Positions 1 to 7,488 of a stretch of 39,181 nt of DNA are shown one piece after another. The notes under the pieces were generated by a model that worked only from the letters and a program-made list of their open reading frames with translations, ran no database searches and had not been told where the DNA came from. The position numbers were made by a program, and so were the translations under genes. This stretch comes from Mucilaginibacter sp. (GTDB lineage: Bacteria; Bacteroidota; Bacteroidia; Sphingobacteriales; Sphingobacteriaceae), in assembly GCA_028288305.1 (NCBI GenBank), contig JAQBOA010000096.1:1-39181 (forward strand). The letters are read 5' to 3'. Each line of letters starts with the position of its first letter. Positions within the stretch are counted from its first letter, which is position 1.

Positions 1-2
1 TT

Positions 3-233
3 TGTGATGTATTTGTCCTGCCTGAATCCAGGCGTATTGGATTATCAAAGTGGCTGATACAAAGTATTGTAAAATGTCCTGAATTACAGGGATTAAGACG
101 GTGGTCGCTGGCTACTGCTGATGCACATGGTTTATACAGCCAATTTGGATTTACACAAATTACACGTCCGGAAAGCTGGATGGAAATATTTAAGCCTTAT
201 CAATCGCATAAAAAAGAGGAAGAACAACCATGA
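3..233 (+). CDS. GNAT family N-acetyltransferase, C-terminal part (cut by window start)
   Basis: The open frame enters from the left edge and encodes 76 residues. It matches the C-terminal half of small GNAT acetyltransferases, which move an acetyl group from acetyl-CoA to an amine. Visible landmarks are DVFVLPESRRIGLSKWL (the acetyl-CoA binding strand and loop), RRWSLATADAHGLYSQFGF (the beta5/alpha4 region with the conserved Tyr) and a charged tail KKEEEQP. About half of a typical 140-150-aa protein is missing upstream. The stop overlaps the start of the next, broken gene as ATGA, so the two were probably cotranscribed. The substrate cannot be told. Confidence 0.8.
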   Translation, partial: CDVFVLPESRRIGLSKWLIQSIVKCPELQGLRRWSLATADAHGLYSQFGFTQITRPESWMEIFKPYQSHKKEEEQP

Positions 234-406
234 ATGTGAAAAAGCTGATTTTTGAGGGCGAAGGGGTAAAACTTGACTTTAAAAAAACAATCACCAGTTG
301 TGAAAAAATAGCAAGGACAATGGTGGCGTTTTCTAATAATAAAGGAGGACGGTTATTAATTGGCTTTGAAGCAAAATTGTTCAAATTTGATTTTTTGAAC
401 CTTTAG
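230..406 (+). pseudogene. Truncated AlbA_2 (Schlafen-like) DNA-binding domain gene
   Basis: The frame starts with ATG overlapping the previous stop (ATGA) and gives 58 residues. Residues 8-45 (IFEGEGVKLDFKK, then ITSCEKIARTMVAFSNNKGG, then RLLIGF) follow the opening of AlbA_2-type putative DNA-binding proteins, normally about 200 aa. After RLLIGF the family continues with an acidic loop and GV, but here the reading changes to unrelated EAKLFKFDFLNL and stops. At the breakpoint lies a 7-bp-arm hairpin, GTTCAAA (379-385) with TTTGAAC (394-400). I read this as the 5' remnant of a gene whose 3' part was deleted or replaced. A functional micro-protein is possible but less likely. Confidence 0.6.
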
Positions 407-442
407 TTGCATAATTACGATCTAAATTAACATTCTATAAAA

Positions 443-1051
443 ATGATCCTAAACTTTGACCCTAAAGCTGAATACTTACTCGAAGATGAACGCGTACTAT
501 TGAGACCTTTAAAAGAAAGTGATATTGAATTTCTTTTGCCTTTTGCTCAAAATGAACCTGATACCTGGAAGTATTCGCTGACAAGTGCCAAAGGATCTGA
601 AGGAATGAAAAGTTATATTTCTAAGACACTTACTGCCAGAACTGAAGGTAAAGAATATCCTTTTATTGTTTATGACAAGCAAACAAATGAATATGCAGGC
701 AGCACTCGTTTTTACGATATTCAACCGGATTTTCAAACGCTGCAGTTAGGTTATACCTGGTACGGCGAGAAATTTAGAGGAACTGGATTAAACAAACATT
801 GCAAATTTTTATTACTGCAATTTGCCTTTGAAAGTTTAAGTGCCGAACGGGTAGAATTCAGAGCTGACGCAAGGAACGACAAAAGCATAGCTGCTATGAA
901 AAGTATTGGTTGTAAACCAGAGGGTATTTTACGAAACCATTTACCGATGCAGGAAGGTGGAAGAAGGGATTCTATTATTTTGAGCATCTTAAAAGAGGAA
1001 TGGGAAAATGGGGTGAAGGAGAATTTAAGAAAAAGACTTCTGAACCGTTGA
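443..1051 (+). CDS. GNAT acetyltransferase, RimJ/RimL-like
   Basis: A 202-aa protein with the Acetyltransf_3 layout: an opening LEDERVLLRPLKESDIEFL, a central YAGSTRFYDI and QLGYTWYGEKFRGTGLNKHCK (the acetyl-CoA loop, with RGTG in place of the usual R/Q-x-x-G-x-G/A), then VEFRADARNDKSIAAMKSIGCKPEG, the RimJ/L hallmark in which a residue after the Arg packs against the cofactor. Family members acetylate ribosomal protein N-termini, antibiotics or small amines; which one cannot be decided here. The last codons (LLNR and stop, TGA at 1049-1051) lie inside the left inverted repeat at 1039-1071, so the native C-terminus may have been altered by the repeat. Confidence 0.85.
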   Translation: MILNFDPKAEYLLEDERVLLRPLKESDIEFLLPFAQNEPDTWKYSLTSAKGSEGMKSYISKTLTARTEGKEYPFIVYDKQTNEYAGSTRFYDIQPDFQTLQLGYTWYGEKFRGTGLNKHCKFLLLQFAFESLSAERVEFRADARNDKSIAAMKSIGCKPEGILRNHLPMQEGGRRDSIILSILKEEWENGVKENLRKRLLNR

Positions 1052-1071
1052 TTAAGTTGATTTTTGTGATT
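1039..1071 (+). repeat. Left inverted repeat of the GxxExxY cassette
   Basis: This 33-nt segment begins TCTGAACCGTTGATTAAG and is the reverse complement of 1553-1585 with one mismatch by hand alignment. It overlaps the stop codon of the GNAT gene. The pair brackets the GxxExxY gene, 1103-1495. Confidence 0.85.
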
Positions 1072-1102
1072 CGATTGATTGGCATGGTGGTTTTTTGATG
1101 GC

Positions 1103-1495
1103 TTACTTTTTAAACTTTGAATTGATTAATCGTTTAAATTGTAATGATTTTGCTCCAAAATTTATTAGCATCCCAATTTCTAAACTGTATGCCTCTAAAT
1201 AATTTATGGCCTGGGCGAGGTGTACATCTTCTAATAAAGTAATTGCCTTCAACTCAATTGAAACTACTTCTTCTACTAAAAAATCAACCCGTCTTGTTCC
1301 AATTTGTTCCTCTTTATAAAAAATGGGCATTTCAAATTCGCGCTGAAATGAAATTCCACCCATTATAAATTCTTTTTCAAGAGCCCTTTGATAAATGGCT
1401 TCCTGAAAACCATTTCCTAAGATTTTATGAACTTCTATCGCATAGCCAATGATTTTGGCCGTAATTGCTGAGTATTTATATTGTTCCTTAATCAT
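1103..1495 (-). CDS. GxxExxY protein (PD-(D/E)XK nuclease-like)
   Basis: A 130-aa protein with the defining motif G29-F-Q-E32-A-I-Y35 and a PD-(D/E)XK-like core: D71 in RRVDFLVEE and E81-L-K83 in VVSIELKAI, a D-x9-E-x-K spacing compatible with a metal-dependent nuclease fold. The helix HLAQAINYLEAY (92-103) and the IGMLINFG strand complete the family pattern. The length is normal and the gene appears intact. The biological role of this family is not established. It is the only gene between the inverted repeats at 1039-1071 and 1553-1585 and is transcribed against both neighbours, so it looks like an independent insertion rather than part of either operon. Confidence 0.85.
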   Translation of the reverse strand: MIKEQYKYSAITAKIIGYAIEVHKILGNGFQEAIYQRALEKEFIMGGISFQREFEMPIFYKEEQIGTRRVDFLVEEVVSIELKAITLLEDVHLAQAINYLEAYSLEIGMLINFGAKSLQFKRLINSKFKK

Positions 1496-1552
1496 ATAGT
1501 ACGATAATAAAGAATTTAATAAAGGTTATTAAAAATTCTTAAAGTTCATCTA

Positions 1553-1585
1553 AATCAAAAAAATCAACTTAATCAACGGTTCAGA
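1553..1585 (-). repeat. Right inverted repeat of the GxxExxY cassette
   Basis: Reverse complement of 1039-1071 with one mismatch over 33 nt. Its outer end reads, on the minus strand, TTTGTCTGAACCGTTG. The word TTGTCTGAAC also forms both ends of the hairpin element at 24025-24119, which suggests one repeat family. Confidence 0.85.
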
Positions 1586-1670
1586 CAAAGCCTTAAAACC
1601 ATATTTATGTCATAGTTTTTTAATTCATTATTTTTTCGCTGTATATGGCTTGATACTTGGATATTTACGG

Positions 1671-1697
1671 AACCTGTTTTAGTAACAAAAACAGGTT
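1671..1697 (+). promoter_or_regulatory. 10-bp-arm hairpin upstream of the ABC operon
   Basis: AACCTGTTTT (1671-1680) pairs perfectly with AAAACAGGTT (1688-1697) across a 7-nt loop, followed by TTAATTAT, 28 nt before the GTG start at 1726. It could be an operator for the downstream ABC genes or a terminator blocking read-through from the left. The location just ahead of the start favours a regulatory role, but nothing else supports it. Confidence 0.35.
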
Positions 1698-1725
1698 TTA
1701 ATTATCTATATCAATAAAATAAAAA

Positions 1726-2415
1726 GTGGAAACTATTCTTAATATTTCTAATCTCTGTAAAACCTACCAAAGCGCCGGCAAAACCCTGACTGTGCTTGAT
1801 AATATTAATTTCTCAGTTGCTTCTGGTTCAACCAATGCTATTGTTGGCCCTTCCGGCAGCGGAAAAACCACGCTCCTGGGCTTGTGCGCCGGGCTCGATA
1901 GTTCTACATCAGGTATTGTTGAGTTGAACAATATCAATCTCGGCAAATTAAATGAAGATGAGCGTGCACAGGTGCGCAATCAATATATCGGTTTTATCTT
2001 TCAAAATTTTCAGCTGTTACCCACTTTAACTGCATTGGAGAATGTGATGGTTCCCCTTGAGCTGCGCGGAGAAAAAAATATAAAAGCAAGGTCTATGGAA
2101 TTGCTGGACAAGGTTGGGTTATCCGACCGTGGACACCACTACCCCGCACAATTATCCGGAGGTGAGCAGCAAAGGGTTTCGTTGGCAAGGGCTTTCTCCA
2201 ATGCGCCGCGAATATTATTTGCTGATGAACCTACCGGGAACCTTGATGCCGAAACCAGCGAAAAAGTAGTTAAACTCATATTCGATCTGAACAAAGAAGC
2301 TGGCACTACACTCGTTTTAGTAACGCACGATCTTGAGCTTGCCGCCAAAACACAGCGCATTCTCCGCATAAAAGGAGGTAAGTTAATTGCGGACGATAAA
2401 ACAACTAACGGATAA
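1726..2415 (+). CDS. ABC transporter ATP-binding protein, YbbA/LolD type
   Basis: A 229-aa ATPase of the MacB/LolD/YbbA class. The P-loop GPSGSGKTT is at 41-49, the Q-loop glutamine at about 93 (FIFQNFQLLP), the signature LSGGEQQR at 143-150, Walker B ILFADEPTGNLD at 163-174 and the H-loop histidine at 201 (VTHD). It would energise the FtsX-type permease encoded 5 nt downstream at the cytoplasmic face. The start is GTG (reading METILNISNL); no in-frame ATG lies at a better place. With the permease and the TesA-like lipase it reproduces, collinearly, the ybbA-ybbP-tesA neighbourhood known in proteobacteria. The transported substrate is unknown. Confidence 0.9.
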   Translation: METILNISNLCKTYQSAGKTLTVLDNINFSVASGSTNAIVGPSGSGKTTLLGLCAGLDSSTSGIVELNNINLGKLNEDERAQVRNQYIGFIFQNFQLLPTLTALENVMVPLELRGEKNIKARSMELLDKVGLSDRGHHYPAQLSGGEQQRVSLARAFSNAPRILFADEPTGNLDAETSEKVVKLIFDLNKEAGTTLVLVTHDLELAAKTQRILRIKGGKLIADDKTTNG

Positions 2416-2420
2416 CCAGG

Positions 2421-4964
2421 ATGGATAATAAAAGAAAAATAAATATCCCCTGGCTTTTTACAATGGCCTGGCGGGATAGCCGGAGAAGCCGTTCGCGCCT
2501 TTTTCTGTTTATATCTGCCATTTTTTTTGGTATCGCAGCATTAGTAGCCATCTACACTTTCAGGTTTAACCTGGAGAATGATATAAACTCGCAAGCAGCC
2601 GAACTTATTGGCGCAGACCTGCAAGTATCTGGCAATAAACCTGTTGATGCCTCCATAAAACCGTTATTGGATTCCCTGGGAGACAGGAGATCAGAAGAGC
2701 GTGATTTTGTTTCGATGATCTATTTTCCTAAAAGCAACGGTACCAGGCTGGTACAGGTTCGCGCTTTACAGGGCGGGTTCCCATATTATGGCAGCCTGGA
2801 AACAACACCGGCACAGGCAGGGCAATCATTCAGAAACGGAAAAATGGCTTTGGTTGATAAAACACTCATGCTGCAATTTAATGCCCGTGTTAACGATTCT
2901 ATAAAAGTAGGGAACGTTACTTTTTTAATTGTTGGTGTTTTAGATAAGGCGCCGGGACAAACCGGTGTGTCAGCAAGCATCGCCCCTATTGTATATATTC
3001 CTCTGCAGTACCTGGAGCAGACCGGGCTTTCAAAAAAAGGCAGTCGCATAAATTATAGTTTTTTCTATAAATACGATAGGCCTGTTAACATGAATAAAAT
3101 CATCAAAAACATTGATACCCGGCTCGACAAGGCGGAAATGAATTATGAAACCATTGAAACCCGTAAAGAAAATACAGGCCGATCTTTTGGTGATCTTACC
3201 CGTTTTTTGTCGTTAGTTGGTTTTATAGCATTATTGTTAGGATGTGTTGGTGTTGCAAGCGCGGTTCATATTTATATCCGTGAAAAAATAGCTTCAATAG
3301 CTATCATGCGCTGCCTTGGTGTTAAAGGTATAGAAGCATTTTTAATTTATCTGATACAAATTGTTGGGATTGGCATTATTGGTTCGATGATCGGTGCTTT
3401 TTTAGGTACGATCATACAGCAAATTTTACCAACGGTAATGAAAGATTTTTTACCGCTTACTATATCCACCGATATTTCATGGCTGGCTATCGGACAGGGA
3501 ATTATTCTTGGTATTATCATTTCTATCCTGTTCGCATTATTGCCGCTAATCTCCATAAGGAATATTTCCCCATTAAATACCTTGCGTATCTCTTATGAAG
3601 ATGTAAACCTTATACGAGACCCGCTGCGCTGGCTGGTTTATTTATTAATCCTGTTATTCATTGTATCATTTACCTTTTTTCAGTTGGGCAGCTGGCTTGC
3701 AAGTGTATTCTTTACCATCGGCATATTAATAGCTTTTTTAATACTTTCCTTTACTGCATGGCTGTTGATGAAAGTGATGAGGGCGATAATACAAAGTTCA
3801 TGGAGTTATTTATTTCGACAAGGCTTTGCAAACCTATATAGACCTAATAATCAAACTATTATTCTTATAGTATCCATTGGCCTTAGCACAGCGTTTATAT
3901 GTACGCTTTTCTTTATTCAGAGTATCCTCATTGGCCAGGTTAAGTTATCATCGAGCGGAAACCAGGCAAATATGATATTATTTGATATTCAAACCAGCCA
4001 GGAAAAAGCCATAGCTAATTTAACAAAACAGCAAGGGCTGCCTGTAATACAACAAGTGCCAATAATAACAGTCCGGCTTGAAAAGATTAATGGGAAAACA
4101 GCCTCAGAAGTAAAAAAAGATTCAACACATAAATATTCAGCACATGCCTTTGCTTATGAATACAGGGTTACCTACAGAGATACGCTAACGGCAACTGAAA
4201 AAATATTTAATGGCAAGTGGATAGGAAAAGCAGAGCCAGGTAAAGAAATACCAATTTCTATAGAAGAGCGTTTTTCGAACCGTAACCACATAAATATTGG
4301 CGATCACTTAGTTTTTAATGTACAGGGAGTAAATATGCAAACTATTGTGACCAGCGTACGGCAGGTGAACTATGGCAAAATCCAAACAAACTTTCAGATT
4401 GTTTTTCCATCAGGTACATTAGAGAATGCACCGCAATTCCATGTATTGCTTACCCATGTGCCATCCTCCAAAGCCTCTGCCTTGTTTCAACAAGCTATTG
4501 TAAGAGAATTCCCAAATGTTTCTATTGTCGATCTCGGCCTGATTTTAACGGTTGTTGATGACCTTTTGGATAAGATAGGGTATATTATTCGTTTTATGAG
4601 CGCTTTTAGTATTATTACAGGCGTTGTAGTATTGATCGCTTCTGTACGGATTAGCAAATATCAGCGTATCCAAGAGAGTGTGTTACTTCGTACACTGGGT
4701 GCAAGTCGTAAACAAATTTTTGCTATCACCGCTTTGGAATATTTATTTTTGGGCGCTTTATCGGCATTAACTGGTATTGTAATTGCTGTTATTGGTACTT
4801 GGCTGCTTGCAAAATATAGCTTTGAAATACCATTTACCATAAATGTATTGCCGGCAATAGCGTTGTTTATAATAATATCGCTGTTAACAATAATTATTGG
4901 ATTATTAAATAGTCGCGGCGTATTGAATAAGCCGCCGCTAGAAATATTAAGGGCAAATGCGTAG
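2421..4964 (+). CDS. ABC transporter permease, YbbP-like, double FtsX domain
   Basis: An 847-aa membrane protein. An N-terminal RSRSRLFLFISAIFFGIAALVAIYTF anchor is followed by a periplasmic MacB-PCD-like region with GADLQVSGNKP. The first FtsX block (about 265-385) contains IREKIASIAIMRCLGVKG. Two hydrophobic segments (about 405-460) and a second core start near 475, and a second periplasmic region leads to the C-terminal FtsX block (about 715-847) with ESVLLRTLGASRKQIFAITALEY. The duplicated FtsX plan and length of about 850 fit the YbbP family of large permeases. It starts 5 nt after the ATPase stop, so the two are translated together. Likely job: mechanotransmission or extraction of an envelope substrate; inferred only from family. 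Confidence 0.9.
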   Translation: MDNKRKINIPWLFTMAWRDSRRSRSRLFLFISAIFFGIAALVAIYTFRFNLENDINSQAAELIGADLQVSGNKPVDASIKPLLDSLGDRRSEERDFVSMIYFPKSNGTRLVQVRALQGGFPYYGSLETTPAQAGQSFRNGKMALVDKTLMLQFNARVNDSIKVGNVTFLIVGVLDKAPGQTGVSASIAPIVYIPLQYLEQTGLSKKGSRINYSFFYKYDRPVNMNKIIKNIDTRLDKAEMNYETIETRKENTGRSFGDLTRFLSLVGFIALLLGCVGVASAVHIYIREKIASIAIMRCLGVKGIEAFLIYLIQIVGIGIIGSMIGAFLGTIIQQILPTVMKDFLPLTISTDISWLAIGQGIILGIIISILFALLPLISIRNISPLNTLRISYEDVNLIRDPLRWLVYLLILLFIVSFTFFQLGSWLASVFFTIGILIAFLILSFTAWLLMKVMRAIIQSSWSYLFRQGFANLYRPNNQTIILIVSIGLSTAFICTLFFIQSILIGQVKLSSSGNQANMILFDIQTSQEKAIANLTKQQGLPVIQQVPIITVRLEKINGKTASEVKKDSTHKYSAHAFAYEYRVTYRDTLTATEKIFNGKWIGKAEPGKEIPISIEERFSNRNHINIGDHLVFNVQGVNMQTIVTSVRQVNYGKIQTNFQIVFPSGTLENAPQFHVLLTHVPSSKASALFQQAIVREFPNVSIVDLGLILTVVDDLLDKIGYIIRFMSAFSIITGVVVLIASVRISKYQRIQESVLLRTLGASRKQIFAITALEYLFLGALSALTGIVIAVIGTWLLAKYSFEIPFTINVLPAIALFIIISLLTIIIGLLNSRGVLNKPPLEILRANA

Positions 4965-5004
4965 AGACAAAATATTTTTCTTCTCCCAATGTTCAGATAG
5001 TCAT

Positions 5005-5024
5005 AGACGCAAAATATTGCATCT
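5005..5024. repeat. Short imperfect palindrome before the tesA-like gene
   Basis: AGACGCAAAATATTGCATCT is palindromic with two mismatched pairs, and a related word (AGAGACAAAATATT) occurs at about 4964-4977. The pair resembles a decayed copy of a dispersed hairpin element. Weak on its own. Confidence 0.3.
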
Positions 5025-5042
5025 TTATAATACTAAAAAACA

Positions 5043-5714
5043 ATGTATAAAAAACTCATTCCTATAATATTTACCGTGTTGCTTTTCGCAGCCTGCGGAG
5101 AGAAAAAATCACCAACCGGTGAAACGCTTTCTGCAACAAGTAATACACCTGATAGTTCATCAGAAAAGAATATTCTTTTTTTTGGCGATAGCCTTACTGC
5201 CGGGTATGGTTTGGATGATCCTTCGGAAGCTTTTCCGGGTGTGGTTCAAAACAAAATTGACTCCGCAAAACTACCTTATAAGGTGACAAATGCCGGAGTA
5301 AGCGGAGAAACATCTGCCGGAGGAAAAGGCAGGATATCGTGGATACTAAAGCAAAAAGTGGATGTTTTTGTGCTGGAGCTTGGCGCGAATGATGGGCTAC
5401 GGGGAATACCCGCAAGTGAAACCACAAAAAACCTGCAGGCAATAGTTGACAGCGTAAAAACAAAATATCCTAACGCAAAATTGGTAATGCTGGGCATGAT
5501 GGTGCCTCCAAATATGGGAAATACCTATGCTAATAGTTTTAAAGCAGTTTTTCCTCAGATTGCGGCAAAGAATAATATGTTATTAGTTCCTTTTCTGTTA
5601 AAAGGTGTAGCCGGTAATCCTTCTTTAAACCAGCATGATGGTATACATCCAACTGCAGAAGGCGCTAAAATTGTTGGAAATAATGTTTGGCAGGCACTGA
5701 AGGGGATATTATAA
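5043..5714 (+). CDS. TesA-like SGNH esterase/arylesterase, lipoprotein
   Basis: A 223-aa protein with a lipoprotein signal ending LLFAAC18 and a Ser/Thr-rich linker (20-42), then a GDSL hydrolase domain. Block I is FFGDS50LTAGYGLDD, block II has NAGVSGETSAGG, block III GAN116DG, and block V D199-G-I-H202-P, giving a complete Ser/Gly/Asn/His set. The spacing is that of TesA (thioesterase I/lysophospholipase L1), a broad acyl-ester hydrolase. It follows the YbbA/YbbP genes by 78 nt in the same direction. Anchoring by a lipid rather than free periplasmic export is the notable departure from the proteobacterial enzyme; native substrate unknown. Confidence 0.88.
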   Translation: MYKKLIPIIFTVLLFAACGEKKSPTGETLSATSNTPDSSSEKNILFFGDSLTAGYGLDDPSEAFPGVVQNKIDSAKLPYKVTNAGVSGETSAGGKGRISWILKQKVDVFVLELGANDGLRGIPASETTKNLQAIVDSVKTKYPNAKLVMLGMMVPPNMGNTYANSFKAVFPQIAAKNNMLLVPFLLKGVAGNPSLNQHDGIHPTAEGAKIVGNNVWQALKGIL

Positions 5715-5734
5715 CCTACAGGTTTGTTATATCA

Positions 5735-5765
5735 GATTTGACAACTTTCCAAAAGTTGTCAAATC
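5735..5765. repeat. Perfect hairpin, 14-bp arms
   Basis: GATTTGACAACTTT (5735-5748) pairs without mismatch with 5752-5765 across a 3-nt loop. It sits between the tesA-like and CDGSH genes. It could serve as a bidirectional terminator. Its word structure (GATTT followed by a unique middle) is shared with the hairpin at 6064-6096, suggesting a dispersed palindrome type rather than a gene-specific terminator. Confidence 0.75.
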
Positions 5766-5819
5766 TTTCCGGATTTTTTTAACACTCAATTACTATCTTC
5801 GCGGAAAAGTATAAAAAAC

Positions 5820-6044
5820 ATGGAAAAAACAAAACTTGTTATTAACAGCAATGGTTCGGTAAAGGTAGAAGGTGACTTTGAAATAGTAGATGCACTGGGT
5901 AACCAATATGGATTACAAGGAAGAACGATTGTTTCTATTTGCCGCTGCGGAATGTCTGCCAATAAACCTTTTTGCGATGGCTCACACAAAGGGCACTTTG
6001 AACATGATGCTAAAGCATTTGATTTGCCGCCGCGTAAAGTTTAA
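5820..6044 (+). CDS. CDGSH iron-sulfur domain protein
   Basis: A 74-aa single-domain protein. The cluster ligands are C41-R-C43 and P-F-C52-D-G-S-H56, the 3-Cys/1-His pattern that holds a [2Fe-2S] cluster in CDGSH proteins. The N-terminal 40 residues (KLVINSNGSVKVEGDFEIVD) form the short beta region common in bacterial single-CDGSH proteins. It has no signal peptide or membrane segment, so it is cytosolic. It is probably a redox or cluster-transfer protein; the partner is unknown. The gene stands alone, framed by two perfect hairpins (5735-5765 and 6064-6096). Confidence 0.92.
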   Translation: MEKTKLVINSNGSVKVEGDFEIVDALGNQYGLQGRTIVSICRCGMSANKPFCDGSHKGHFEHDAKAFDLPPRKV

Positions 6045-6063
6045 TAACAAGAATATCTGAAAG

Positions 6064-6096
6064 AGATTTACGAAGTTTTAAAAACTTCGTAAATCT
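6064..6096. repeat. Perfect hairpin, 16-bp arms
   Basis: AGATTTACGAAGTTTT (6064-6079) pairs perfectly with 6081-6096 around a single central base. It lies between the CDGSH gene and the alpha/beta hydrolase gene. It is a probable transcription boundary and a member of the same kind of palindrome as 5735-5765. Confidence 0.75.
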
Positions 6097-6120
6097 GATC
6101 AAATTATAAACCTTAACAAA

Positions 6121-6942
6121 ATGGCTAAAGCAAAAGTTAATGGTATCGAAATAAATTACAAATCAACCGGTAATGGAACGCCGCTTGTTTTGGTCCATGG
6201 TCATCCTTTTGATCATACCATGTGGTATCCGCAAGTAGTGGATTTTTCTGATTTGTACCAGGTTATCACACCCGACATGCGTGGTTATGGCGAAAGCAGC
6301 CTGCCAGATCCCACAAATACAAAATTTGAAGATTACGCTACCGATGTACTTCAGTTGATAGATTTTTTGGGAGTAGACAGCTTTCATTTAGGTGGTTTAT
6401 CCATGGGCGGGCAGATAATAATGGAAATATTCCGCCAGGCCCCGGCAAGAATAAAAAGCTTAATTTTTGCCGATACTTTTGCAAGTTTGGACACCCCTGA
6501 TGTTAAAAAAGGGCGCTACGATACTGCAACCCGCTTAGAAAAAGAAGGCATGGGTGGCTACGCGGATGAAGTGATCTATAAAATGATCACCCCTGAACAT
6601 GTTAGCACTATGCCCGAGGTTTCTGGTCATATTATTAAAATGATGAAGGCTACATCTCCCGTTGCCGCCGCTGCAGCATTGCGGGCCAGGGCTGAACGGA
6701 TCGATTATTTAAATAAAGTACTTCCACAAATTAATATACCCACACTTGTAATAGTAGGCCGGGAAGACAAATTTACTCCTGTTGCCCAGGCCGAAGAATT
6801 AGTGAAAAATCTTCAAAATTCAAAATTGGTTATTATTGAGGATGCCGGGCACATGCCTAACCTGGAACATCCTGAAGAATTTAACAAAGCCGCATTTGAT
6901 TTTTTAAAACATATCGACAATTATTCGGAAAGTTCTTTTTAA
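6121..6942 (+). CDS. Alpha/beta hydrolase (enol-lactonase/esterase-like)
   Basis: A 273-aa protein with the full catalytic set: oxyanion segment LVHGHPFDHTMW (24-35), nucleophile elbow GGLS94MGGQ, acid D216 in VGREDKFTP and histidine H244 in DAGHMPNLEHPEEF. The lid region (about 125-190) is helical. The pattern is that of the PcaD-like 3-oxoadipate enol-lactonase/haloperoxidase group, but no other aromatic-degradation genes are nearby, so the substrate should be left open. It has no signal peptide and is cytosolic. It is monocistronic between a hairpin and a convergent neighbour. Confidence 0.88.
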   Translation: MAKAKVNGIEINYKSTGNGTPLVLVHGHPFDHTMWYPQVVDFSDLYQVITPDMRGYGESSLPDPTNTKFEDYATDVLQLIDFLGVDSFHLGGLSMGGQIIMEIFRQAPARIKSLIFADTFASLDTPDVKKGRYDTATRLEKEGMGGYADEVIYKMITPEHVSTMPEVSGHIIKMMKATSPVAAAAALRARAERIDYLNKVLPQINIPTLVIVGREDKFTPVAQAEELVKNLQNSKLVIIEDAGHMPNLEHPEEFNKAAFDFLKHIDNYSESSF

Positions 6943-6986
6943 TGTAGTTGTATTGAAGTTCTAATAGCTATAACGTCATTTAAAGC

Positions 6987-7376
6987 TTATGGCTGCATTG
7001 GATTAACCGGGTGGCTGGAAATTATACTATCAACAACAAAGTTACTTACGCCTCGCCAGGGTAAAGTATTCAGGTATTCTTTATAGTGAAGTTCAAGGTA
7101 TGCGCCTGCGTTTTTGTTTAACTGGTTTGCCACTTTCTGGTCTGTTACAGAGAACATAAATTCATTTGATTGTATGCCGCCCTGTGCAGGTGCGCGAACG
7201 CCTGTTTGTATCAAACGGCCCTCATAAGTTTTAAAAAGATAACCTTTATGAACAAAGTAATTCATTGTACCGGCTTTAACACCGTCGCCAAAAACAAAAT
7301 AATAACGGTAATAAACAAAACCTGCAATAAAAACAATTACTACAATTAGAATGATGGCTATTATCCGTCTTTTCAT
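6987..7376 (-). CDS. Small membrane-anchored protein of unknown function
   Basis: A 129-aa protein with one N-terminal membrane segment (residues 4-25, RRIIAIILIVVIVFIAGFVYY) and an extracytoplasmic domain with FVFGDGVKAGTMNYFVHKGYLFKTYEGRLIQTG and FSVTDQKVANQLNKNAGAYLELHYKEY. From memory, relatives in Sphingobacteriaceae and other Bacteroidota are often labelled 6-phosphogluconate dehydrogenase; nothing in this sequence supports that enzyme (no Rossmann motif, far too short). It lies 112 nt downstream of signal peptidase I on the same strand. Function unknown. Confidence 0.75.
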   Translation of the reverse strand: MKRRIIAIILIVVIVFIAGFVYYRYYFVFGDGVKAGTMNYFVHKGYLFKTYEGRLIQTGVRAPAQGGIQSNEFMFSVTDQKVANQLNKNAGAYLELHYKEYLNTLPWRGVSNFVVDSIISSHPVNPMQP

Positions 7377-7488
7377 AATTTCAGGTTAATTTGTACAATA
7401 GCCAAAAATAGTAAATATTAAGCTCTGAAATTTATTATTAGGGACATTAAATCTCAAGAGCTTTAGGTGTTTAAGACACAAAAACACT

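Noticed and set aside
6987..7376. 6-phosphogluconate dehydrogenase label for the small membrane-anchored protein
   Set aside because: There is no nucleotide-binding motif and the protein is about a quarter of the enzyme's length; I treat the usual label as an annotation error.
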